7,883 nt of DNA from Bryobacterales bacterium. Lineage in GTDB: Bacteria > Acidobacteriota > Terriglobia > Bryobacterales > Bryobacteraceae. Position 1 is the first letter of the stretch. Each line of letters begins with the position of its first letter. A program made the translations under genes and the position numbers. Shown piece by piece: positions 1 to 4,866 of the stretch. The stretch is taken from contig PKYZ01000638.1 in the NCBI GenBank assembly GCA_003132865.1, positions 1-7,883 on the forward strand, read 5' to 3'. Under the pieces are notes generated by a model. It searched no databases, was not told where the DNA came from, and saw only the letters and a list, made by a program, of their open reading frames with translations.

Positions 1-20
1 AGCTTATTTTAACGCCTATT

Positions 21-38
21 GCGGGTCAGGGGACCCGC
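21..38. repeat. Perfect hairpin, 7-bp stem
   Basis: GCGGGTC (21-27) and GACCCGC (32-38) are perfect complements around a 4-nt AGGG loop. Neither strand has a T run after the stem, so an intrinsic terminator is unlikely. It looks like a short REP-type palindrome, or the end of an upstream gene's 3' region. The stem is read directly from the sequence; the role is unknown. Confidence 0.5.
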
Positions 39-70
39 CCCACACTTGCTTGTGACCAAGACTATGTGAC

Positions 71-87
71 GCACGTTCTCAACGTGC
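71..87. repeat. Perfect hairpin, 7-bp stem, abutting the next one
   Basis: GCACGTT (71-77), loop CTC, AACGTGC (81-87). The arms are perfect, and the hairpin ends exactly where the next inverted repeat begins at 88. Two back-to-back stems suggest a structured RNA or a protein-binding site rather than chance, but I recognise no known RNA family. Confidence 0.5.
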
Positions 88-118
88 CGTGTGTGCACTC
101 ATGCACACACGTTCTTCT
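88..118 (+). terminator. Candidate intrinsic terminator or leader hairpin
   Basis: CGTGTGTGCA (88-97), loop CTCA, TGCACACACG (102-111) form a perfect 10-bp stem. It is followed at once by TTCTTCT (112-118), a broken T-rich run on the plus strand. This could end transcription of a gene left of the window, or act as an attenuator ahead of the sugar transferase whose ATG is 65 nt downstream. The stem is about 60% GC and the T run is interrupted, so termination is plausible but unproven. A further small hairpin, CTGCC-AGC-GGCAG, lies at 117-129. Confidence 0.4.
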
Positions 119-164
119 GCCAGCGGCAGCCAGGGTCGAACGCCCCACAAGCTGAAGGCCCCCA

Positions 165-173
165 TGCTATGCT
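165..173 (+). promoter_or_regulatory. Possible extended -10 element for the sugar transferase
   Basis: TG-C-TATGCT matches the extended -10 pattern, with 4 of 6 hexamer positions including the key A2 and T6. I see no -35 match. The ATG at 177 begins only 3 nt after it, so a transcript from here would start at about 180 and exclude that ATG. The in-frame ATG at 183 would then be the first usable start. Weak evidence taken alone. Confidence 0.2.
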
Positions 174-176
174 GTC

Positions 177-1598
177 ATGCGGATGTTCAGTCGCCAGCGC
201 CGCAAAGCCCGGTTTCTGTTCGGGTTGTCCGACATCCTCCTCACCGCCTTGGCATTCGAGGCCGCCTACCGGACGCGTAGCCTGCTGCATCTGGAGCGCG
301 CCTTCTTCCTCATCCTTCCCACCAAGACCCTCGTGCTGGGCTTCGCCGCCACGGTGTGGCTGCTCAGTGGGTTGTGGCTCGGCGTCTACGAAAGGCTGGA
401 TGCCGGCGACCCGCGCGTGATCCTGCGCGATTCGTTCCGGCAATGCGCGTACGGCGCCGTGGCCCTGGTCCTGTTTGAATTCGCCTTGCGCCTTGACCTG
501 AGCCGCACCTTCCTGGCCCTGTTCATCGCCTACGCGTGGGTGTTCCTGTTTTTATTCCGCCTGTTTTCGGGCCGCCTGGCCGGCGCTATCCGGCGCGAGT
601 TCGGCGGCCCGCATTTCGTGATGGTGGCCGGCACCGGCGAGCGCGCCCGCAAACTGGGCGAGGCGCTGGAACGCTCCGCCCATTACGGCATCCGCCTCAC
701 GGGTTTTCTGGCGCCGGAACCGGAAACGGCGCCCAGCGAAATCCGCCTGGCATCCGCTTACAAGGTCTACCCCATCGATCAACTGCGGCAACTCCTGCGC
801 GACCGCGTCATCGATGAGGTCATCTTCTCCGTAGGCAGCGAAACACTCGCGCAACTCGAAGACGTCTTCCTGCTCTGCGATGAGGAGGGCGTGCGTACTC
901 GCGTGGCGGTGGATTTCTTTCCGCACGTCAATAGCGAAGTCTATCTGGAGCGCCTCGGATTCACGCCGCTGCTCACCTTCTCGGCTGCCCCGCACGATGA
1001 GATCCGCCTGCTGGTGAAGCGCGCCACCGATGTGGCCCTAGCGGCCGCCGGGCTGGTGGTGGTGCTGCCCTTCATGATCGCGGTGGCGCTGCTGGTGCGG
1101 CTCACTTCTCCCGGACCGGCCATCTTCAAACAGGTCCGCTGCGGATTGAACGGCCGCCGGTTTCTGTTCTACAAGTTCCGGTCCATGTGCGCCGGCGCCG
1201 AGCAGATGAAGGCGGAAGTCATGCACCTGAGCACCCGCAAGACGGCCATGAAGATCCCGGAAGATCCGCGCCTCACGCGCGTGGGCCGCTACCTGCGGAA
1301 ATTCTCGATCGACGAGTGGCCGCAGCTCTGGAACGTGCTGAAGGGCGATATGTCGCTGGTGGGACCCCGGCCCGCCGTTCCCGACGAGGTAGAGCAGTAT
1401 CAAACCTGGCAGCGCCGCCGGCTGCGCATGCGCCCCGGGCTTACCTGTCTGTGGGCGGTGTCCGGCCGCGACACTCTGGACTTCGAGACCTGGATGCGCA
1501 TGGATATGCAGTACATTGATAACTGGTCACTCGCGTTGGATTGGAAAATCATCCTGCGCACCATTCCCCGCGTCCTTACCGGACACGGGGCAAACTAA
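177..1598 (+). CDS. Polyprenyl-phosphate sugar-1-phosphate transferase (EPS initiation, WbaP/monotopic PGT type)
   Basis: Moves a sugar-1-phosphate from a UDP-sugar onto undecaprenyl phosphate at the inner membrane, the first committed step of exopolysaccharide or O-unit synthesis. The 473 residues match the usual length of the large form. The order is four N-terminal membrane segments (about 12-32, 44-66, 85-105, 108-130), a nucleotide-binding-like domain starting VAGTGERARKLGEAL at about 150, then the C-terminal transferase. That part begins KRATD at 281 with a hydrophobic re-entrant helix to about 308. It carries KFRSM (333-337), the catalytic Asp-Glu pair in SIDEWPQLWNVLKGDMS (D379, E380), VGPRP (395-399) and RPGLTCLWAVSGR. 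The sugar specificity cannot be read. The ATG at 177 lacks a well-placed Shine-Dalgarno site (GAAGG is 18 nt away); the ATG at 183, two codons in, is a fair alternative. The next gene follows after 18 nt, probably in the same transcript. Confidence 0.93.
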   Translation: MRMFSRQRRKARFLFGLSDILLTALAFEAAYRTRSLLHLERAFFLILPTKTLVLGFAATVWLLSGLWLGVYERLDAGDPRVILRDSFRQCAYGAVALVLFEFALRLDLSRTFLALFIAYAWVFLFLFRLFSGRLAGAIRREFGGPHFVMVAGTGERARKLGEALERSAHYGIRLTGFLAPEPETAPSEIRLASAYKVYPIDQLRQLLRDRVIDEVIFSVGSETLAQLEDVFLLCDEEGVRTRVAVDFFPHVNSEVYLERLGFTPLLTFSAAPHDEIRLLVKRATDVALAAAGLVVVLPFMIAVALLVRLTSPGPAIFKQVRCGLNGRRFLFYKFRSMCAGAEQMKAEVMHLSTRKTAMKIPEDPRLTRVGRYLRKFSIDEWPQLWNVLKGDMSLVGPRPAVPDEVEQYQTWQRRRLRMRPGLTCLWAVSGRDTLDFETWMRMDMQYIDNWSLALDWKIILRTIPRVLTGHGAN

Positions 1599-1605
1599 GA
1601 GGGCT

Positions 1606-1610
1606 GGGAG
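1606..1610 (+). promoter_or_regulatory. Shine-Dalgarno site of the PRTase gene
   Basis: GGGAG lies 6 nt before the ATG at 1617, inside the 18-nt gap after the sugar transferase stop. It fixes this start and shows that this downstream gene uses conventional initiation. Confidence 0.6.
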
Positions 1611-1616
1611 CGAAAC

Positions 1617-2231
1617 ATGCACCTGTTACCCACACAAGACGAGGTCGTCCGCGTCCTGCGCGATACCGGCGCTCTGCGCGACGGCCATTTTGAATACCCC
1701 AGCGGCCTGCACTCCAACGAGTACCTGCAGGTTCCGCTGGCCATGCGCTACTACCAGCACGCCCGTATGCTGAGCGTGGGGTTGAGCCGTCTGCTGCGCG
1801 AAAACGCGGAGATCCGCGCCATCATCCCCGAGCTTTCGATCGTCACGCCGGCCAACGCTGGCTTGCCTGTGGCGTATGGCGTCTGCGAAGCCTTGCGCGC
1901 CCGCCAGGTGTACTGGGCGGAGCGTGAAGACACCGGCCAGCCGATGCGCTTCCGCCAGTTCCTGGAGCAGCACCCCGGCGAACAGGTGGTGCTGGTGGAC
2001 GATCTGCTGCGCTCCGGGCGCAACCTGCGCGAGATGCAGGAACTGCTCGAATCGCGCGGCGCACGCGTGGTGGCGCTGGCTGTCATCGTCTATCAGCCCA
2101 CCCCCCGCACCCGCGATTTCGGCGAGTTGCCGCTCTACTATCTGGCCAAGCTCAACGCCAGCTACTACGCCGACGCCGCGCATTGCGATCTCTGCAAGGA
2201 GGGCGCGCCGGTGCAAAAGGTTTGGGTGTAA
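1617..2231 (+). CDS. Orotate phosphoribosyltransferase-like (PyrE-like) protein
   Basis: Type I phosphoribosyltransferase fold, 204 residues, closest in layout to orotate phosphoribosyltransferase, which makes OMP from orotate and PRPP in pyrimidine synthesis. Visible family features are GHFEYPSGLHSNEYLQ (23-38, the orotate-side GxF..SG.HS..Y motif), the segment IVTPANAGLPVAYGVCEALR (75-94), AERE (101-104) in the place of the family's ER motif, GEQVVLVDD before the PRPP loop (121-129), and a C-terminal C190-x-x-C193-x-x-G-x-P tail like that of several bacterial and archaeal PyrE proteins. The PRPP loop is odd: LVDDLLRSGRN (126-136) replaces the usual VDDVxTTGGS, so the threonines and double glycine that hold the PRPP phosphate are lost. 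It may be a divergent OPRT or a paralogue with another base or a regulatory role. It shares a unit with the sugar transferase, possibly linking UMP and UDP-sugar supply to polysaccharide synthesis; that link is inference. Confidence 0.8.
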   Translation: MHLLPTQDEVVRVLRDTGALRDGHFEYPSGLHSNEYLQVPLAMRYYQHARMLSVGLSRLLRENAEIRAIIPELSIVTPANAGLPVAYGVCEALRARQVYWAEREDTGQPMRFRQFLEQHPGEQVVLVDDLLRSGRNLREMQELLESRGARVVALAVIVYQPTPRTRDFGELPLYYLAKLNASYYADAAHCDLCKEGAPVQKVWV

Positions 2232-2269
2232 GCGGGAACACGATCTTAAGCCGCAGATAAGAAAACTGC

Positions 2270-3604
2270 CTAACTCGCCCCATCGCGACGCCGCAGCGCA
2301 ACCTTGAACATGATTCTCGCTGCCACTATCAGCACGGCGCATCCCGCCAGCAGCTTGAATTCGAATAACCACACGGACCTCACATCGCCGGGCGGAATGA
2401 GTGACACGATAATAGAAACAATTGTCACGACGATACCCATGCCGGCGCTCCACTTACGTCCGAACTTCCAGGATGCGGCGAACATATAGAGGAACGGAAT
2501 GAAGTAGACAATCACCGTCATGTCGACCAGTAACTGGTAGCCGACGCGCAGGTTTTCGCCGGCCTGCAGCGCGACCACGAAGACCGTGCAGGCGATGCCT
2601 TGCGTCAGGATGGCCAGGTGCGGCGTGCCCCAACGCGGATGCAGGCGCGCGAAGGCGGGCGGGAAGTAGCGGTCCAGGCCGATGACGAAGGGGATGCGCG
2701 CGCAGCCGCCGATCCAGGCGCAAAGCTGACCGGCCACACCTGCCAGTATCAGCACGATCATGGCGGGACCGAGCCAGGCGGAGTGCAGGCGCGCGCCGGC
2801 CTCAGTGGAGGCTTCGACCAGGCCAGTGAGAATGCTGATGCGGGCGGGCGGCATCAGCGCCATCAGCGACAGCGTGCCCAGAATATAGAACGCTGCGATG
2901 CAGGAACCCGAGATCCAGGCGGCGCGGGGCACGTTGCGCGCCGGGTCCCGAATTTCGCCGCCCAGGATGGCACCCAATTCCAGGCCGCCGAAGGCGAAGG
3001 CTATCTGCGACCAGAAGTTCACCTTGTCCAGGTCCCAGTGGGGCGCGAGTTGGATGGGTGTTGCCGAACCGGTGCGCATCCACGCCGTGAACCCGAAGAC
3101 GATGAGGAGCGCGCCGAAGGTGTAAGTGGCGAGCGCGCCGGCATTGTTGGTCCACTTGGCGATGGAGAGGCCGAAGATGTTCGTCGCGAGGCCCAGCCAG
3201 AGGATCAAGAGGGAGGCGGAGATGACATAGATCTTGACTTCGGAGAGACCCAGCGCGTAGCCGGCCATGTCCACGCCGGCCAGCAGCAGGTTGGGGAGAT
3301 AGAAGAGATTGCTGAGCCAGTAGCACCAGCCGCAGAGGAAGCCGTGCCAGTCGCCGAAGCCCCGCTTGGTCCAGACATAGATGCCGCCCTCGTCCGGGAA
3401 CCTGGCGGAGAGCGTGGCCACGGCCAGCGCCGAGGGAATGAAAAAGAAGCCCGCGGCCAGCAGCCAGAGCGTGATGGAGACCGGTCCGGTGTGAGCGGCG
3501 GCTGCCAGCCAGCGGATGCCGATGACGGCGGCGATGTTGAACAACACCAGATCGCGCAGACCTAGTTCGCGGCGCAGTTGGGGTTCGGTGGCGGTTTCTG
3601 GAAT
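2270..3604 (-). CDS. APC-superfamily amino acid permease, start uncertain
   Basis: Inner-membrane amino acid/polyamine/organocation transporter with about 11-12 hydrophobic helices and a short basic C-terminus (KVALRRRDGAS). Counting from position 3604 it has 444 residues. Diagnostic stretches are NIAAVIG in helix 1 (23-29), FPDEGGIYVWTKRGFGDWHG (69-88), IAFAFGGLE in helix 6 (201-209) and GGEIRDPARNVPRA (215-228), all typical of the family; the substrate cannot be read. The first conventional start is a GTG at 3547, but the frame continues upstream as IPETATEPQLRRELGLRDL, and LRRELGLRDL is a typical APC N-terminus. I therefore place the start at the ATT at 3604, which also sits 7 nt after an extended -10 element. 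No in-frame ATG, GTG or TTG exists between 3547 and the upstream stop near 3691. Helix 1 reads IGIRWLA instead of the usual small-residue G-x-G. The gene converges on the PRTase gene with a 38-nt gap and no clear terminator. Confidence 0.88.
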   Translation of the reverse strand: MPETATEPQLRRELGLRDLVLFNIAAVIGIRWLAAAAHTGPVSITLWLLAAGFFFIPSALAVATLSARFPDEGGIYVWTKRGFGDWHGFLCGWCYWLSNLFYLPNLLLAGVDMAGYALGLSEVKIYVISASLLILWLGLATNIFGLSIAKWTNNAGALATYTFGALLIVFGFTAWMRTGSATPIQLAPHWDLDKVNFWSQIAFAFGGLELGAILGGEIRDPARNVPRAAWISGSCIAAFYILGTLSLMALMPPARISILTGLVEASTEAGARLHSAWLGPAMIVLILAGVAGQLCAWIGGCARIPFVIGLDRYFPPAFARLHPRWGTPHLAILTQGIACTVFVVALQAGENLRVGYQLLVDMTVIVYFIPFLYMFAASWKFGRKWSAGMGIVVTIVSIIVSLIPPGDVRSVWLFEFKLLAGCAVLIVAARIMFKVALRRRDGAS

Positions 3605-3611
3605 AGAGGAG

Positions 3612-3620
3612 AGTGTAGCA
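3612..3620 (-). promoter_or_regulatory. Extended -10 element ahead of the permease
   Basis: Read on the minus strand this is TG-C-TACACT, a TGn extension plus a 4/6 hexamer that keeps A2 and T6. The expected transcription start, about 7 nt downstream, falls on the ATT codon at 3604. No TTGACA-like -35 is visible, which is acceptable for an extended -10 promoter. Confidence 0.4.
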
Positions 3621-3688
3621 TGCTGGCGCGGCCCGGAAGGGGGGCGTGGGAAGCGCGCTGGATTGGGTGCGCACAGCTCGCCAATGGA

Positions 3689-3949
3689 TCAGACCAGACG
3701 GTCGTATTCGGAGTGATTGCCGATCCAGTACCAGACGATGCGGTCTTTCTTCACGACTGCCAGAGCGCGGTACTCAGGACCGATGCGAGCCGAATAAATG
3801 TCATCCTCGCCTCCGAGTTTCTTGAACTGCAATTCGGGATGCGCAGGATTGCTCTGGAAGAGACGATAGGCGCGCTTGGCGTCCCGTTGCGGGTCCACGG
3901 GTAGATCGGAGAACAGACGCCAGAACCGCCGGGTGGTCCGGGACTGCAT
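3689..3949 (-). CDS. RelE/ParE-superfamily toxin
   Basis: A compact 86-residue protein with the fold pattern of RelE/ParE/HigB toxins: a basic N-terminal helical part (TTRRFWRLF), ELQFKKLGGEDDIYSARI and IGPEYRALAVV as successive strands, and a final IVWYWIGNHSEYDRL (71-85) matching the family's igtHddYd ending. RelE-type members cut mRNA on the ribosome and ParE-type members poison gyrase; the residues here do not decide between them. The ATG at 3949 shares one base with the antitoxin stop (TGATG), so translation is probably coupled; I see no separate Shine-Dalgarno site. A TTG one codon earlier (3952) is less likely. The antitoxin gene just upstream supports a toxin-antitoxin role. Confidence 0.85.
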   Translation of the reverse strand: MQSRTTRRFWRLFSDLPVDPQRDAKRAYRLFQSNPAHPELQFKKLGGEDDIYSARIGPEYRALAVVKKDRIVWYWIGNHSEYDRLV

Positions 3950-4164
3950 CAAAGCAAATCGTCCAACGGAAGCGTCTCGCCCTTCTCGTCCTCCGCAAGG
4001 GCTTCCCGTGCCATGCGACGGATCACATCGCGTTTCCCGGCAAAGCCCTTCTTCCAGGCGTCTTCGTCGGCGAGCGACGCCAGGATCTGGGATGCAATCG
4101 CATCCTGCTCATCCTCAGGCAGGGCGACGACTTTTTCCAAGGCCTTCTCTAACAGCGTCGACAT
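3949..4164 (-). CDS. Antitoxin partner of the RelE/ParE-like toxin
   Basis: A 71-residue acidic, helical protein: MSTLLEKALEKVVALPEDEQ, DAIASQILASLADEDAWKK, and a C-terminus RRMAREALAEDEKGETLPLD-DLL. The pattern (LEKAL..v..LPE.EQdaIA..IL..L, then an Arg/Ala helix and a GET.PLD ending) matches small antitoxin-like proteins commonly found in front of RelE/ParE toxins. The N-terminus would be the dimer or DNA-binding part and the C-terminal tail the toxin-binding part; that division is inferred from the family. Its stop overlaps the toxin start by one base, the usual antitoxin-first order. The ATG at 4164 has no Shine-Dalgarno site but lies 6 nt after an extended -10 element, so a leaderless message is possible. 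It starts 44 nt beyond the preceding CopG antitoxin gene, so read-through from that module is also possible. Confidence 0.8.
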   Translation of the reverse strand: MSTLLEKALEKVVALPEDEQDAIASQILASLADEDAWKKGFAGKRDVIRRMAREALAEDEKGETLPLDDLL

Positions 4165-4170
4165 GCTTCA

Positions 4171-4179
4171 ATCTTATCA
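4171..4179 (-). promoter_or_regulatory. Extended -10 element of the antitoxin-toxin pair
   Basis: Minus-strand TG-A-TAAGAT (4/6, keeping A2 and T6) ends 6 nt before the ATG at 4164. A short TATC-AGCG-GATA inverted repeat (4175-4186) overlaps it and could bind the autorepressing antitoxin complex, but the arms are only 4 bp. No -35 is evident. Confidence 0.35.
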
Positions 4180-4208
4180 GCGGATACCGCCAGCCGCCAT
4201 CCCGTACC

Positions 4209-4499
4209 CTACCCTCCAGCCCGCCCCTGCCGCTCTCGCATCAGCCGCTCCGCTAGGAACACCTTGAGCAGCGACTGATACGGCACATCGCGCTGATTCG
4301 CCAGCAGCTTGAGATCCTCGATCATGGAAACGGGTAGGCGCAGCGATATCGTCTTAAGCGACGGCTTGAGATGTACGAGCTTCCTGCGTTTTCCCGATGA
4401 CCAGTCCAGGTACTCTGTCGAATCCGCAGTGGCCCAGAATTTCCTTTCGTCGTCCTCGCTCTTGAATTCAGGAAGCGCTTTCCTCTTCGTATTTCGCAT
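4209..4499 (-). CDS. CopG-type (ribbon-helix-helix) antitoxin, BrnA-like partner of BrnT
   Basis: A 96-residue protein matching the CopG-type antitoxins that pair with BrnT toxins. The N-terminal region LPEFKSEDDERKFWATADST (9-28) followed by EYLDWSSGKRRKL resembles the toxin-wrapping stretch of the family (PkFkSE.EEa.FW...DsteYldw). KTISLRLP (49-56) is the ribbon strand, and MIEDLKLLANQRDVPYQSLL with KVFLAERL forms the two helices of a DNA-binding ribbon-helix-helix. It should neutralise the toxin and repress the operon. It begins inside the toxin gene with a 32-base overlap in a different frame and has its own Shine-Dalgarno site, GAAGG at 4512-4508, 8 nt before the ATG. The family match is clear by eye; assignment to the CopG_antitoxin rather than the BrnA_antitoxin profile is less certain. 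Confidence 0.87.
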   Translation of the reverse strand: MRNTKRKALPEFKSEDDERKFWATADSTEYLDWSSGKRRKLVHLKPSLKTISLRLPVSMIEDLKLLANQRDVPYQSLLKVFLAERLMRERQGRAGG

Positions 4500-4788
4500 A
4501 GGTCTTACCTTCGTTGCGGTTCATGTCGCGGACCGAGATCACCCGTATCAGATCCCCTCGGATCGTGAACGCCACAAGCAATCGGCGGCCGGCGCCTGTC
4601 TGTCCCAGCGCGTAGTATCGCTTCTCGCCTCTTGAATGACGTACATCGCCGCGAACTGCCAATGGCTCATGAAAGAAGACGTCTTCAGCCTCCTCCGGAG
4701 TCACTTGGTGCCGTTCCCGGTTCTTGTGGAAATTGGCTTCGTCCCAGTCAAACCCGGTGCAACTGTCCAACGGATCCGCGGCCGCCAC
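4468..4788 (-). CDS. brnT: BrnT-family ribonuclease toxin
   Basis: A 106-residue RelE-fold toxin of the BrnT family, which inhibits translation by RNA cleavage. The family signature is complete: FDWDEANFHKNRERHQVTPE (13-32, F.WDe.K...N..KHgvsFee), AEDVFFHEPLAV, then RYYALGQTGAGRRLLVAFTI (57-76) and DLIRVISVRDMNRNE (79-93, the R.ISAR.m.r.E ending). The start is GTG at 4788. It gives about 12 residues (AAADPLDSCTG and neighbours) ahead of the domain, longer than many BrnT proteins, so a later start such as the TTG at codon 7 cannot be excluded. A GGAG lies only 2 nt before the GTG, too close for normal use, while TATACT ends 6 nt before it, suggesting a leaderless message. Toxin-first order and overlap with the antitoxin are typical of this module. 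Confidence 0.88.
   Translation of the reverse strand: MAAADPLDSCTGFDWDEANFHKNRERHQVTPEEAEDVFFHEPLAVRGDVRHSRGEKRYYALGQTGAGRRLLVAFTIRGDLIRVISVRDMNRNEGKTYAKYEEESAS
4508..4512 (-). promoter_or_regulatory. Shine-Dalgarno site of the CopG antitoxin, inside brnT
   Basis: GAAGG on the minus strand, 8 nt before the antitoxin ATG at 4499 and embedded in the toxin coding sequence. It allows independent reinitiation on the antitoxin and so could keep it in excess over the toxin. Confidence 0.5.
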
Positions 4789-4794
4789 AACTCC

Positions 4795-4800
4795 AGTATA
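4795..4800 (-). promoter_or_regulatory. -10 element of the brnT operon
   Basis: Minus-strand TATACT matches the -10 consensus at 5 of 6 positions and ends 6 nt before the GTG at 4788, so transcription would start at or next to the start codon. The preceding bases are TCG rather than TGN, and no good -35 is present at 16-18 nt. Confidence 0.5.
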
Positions 4801-4814
4801 CGACCATCATATAC
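4796..4814. promoter_or_regulatory. Candidate operator: GTATA-N9-TATAC inverted repeat
   Basis: GTATA (4796-4800) and TATAC (4810-4814) are perfect 5-bp arms 9 nt apart, overlapping the brnT -10 element. BrnT/BrnA-type operons are known to be autorepressed through their antitoxin, so this is a reasonable binding site. The arms are short and AT-rich, and chance occurrence is possible. Confidence 0.3.
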
Positions 4815-4850
4815 ACATCCGTCGCGGCGAACGCCGTGGGACCTGAGAGG

Positions 4851-4859
4851 TGCGACAAT
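4851..4859 (+). promoter_or_regulatory. Extended -10 element of the aminopeptidase
   Basis: TG-C-GACAAT (4/6, keeping A2 and T6) ends 7 nt before the ATG at 4867. The only purine-rich candidate for ribosome binding, GAGAGG at 4845-4850, is 16 nt from the ATG, too far for normal use. Together these favour a leaderless message. No -35 match is visible. Confidence 0.35.
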
Positions 4860-4866
4860 CTGATAC

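Noticed and set aside
129..153. GGGTCGAAC followed by GCCCC resembling a tRNA or tmRNA T arm
   Set aside because: The T-loop lacks the TTCGA(A/T) pattern with flanking stem, and no acceptor, D or anticodon arms can be built around it.
2232..2269. Possible bidirectional terminator between the convergent PRTase and permease genes
   Set aside because: Only a 4-bp GCGG/CCGC pairing with a long loop and no T run; not enough to call.
1626..2453. 275-codon minus-strand frame across the PRTase and the convergent gap
   Set aside because: Antisense shadow of the PRTase, with no family features.
2600..3565. 321-codon plus-strand frame opposite the permease, and a 290-codon minus-strand frame at 2802-3674
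   Set aside because: Both give low-complexity Gly/Ala/Arg/Glu or Arg/His/Leu-rich products; the permease frame has real membrane helices and family motifs.
3950..3952. TTG start one codon before the toxin ATG
   Set aside because: The ATG at 3949 overlaps the antitoxin stop as TGATG, a standard coupled arrangement, and is the stronger codon.
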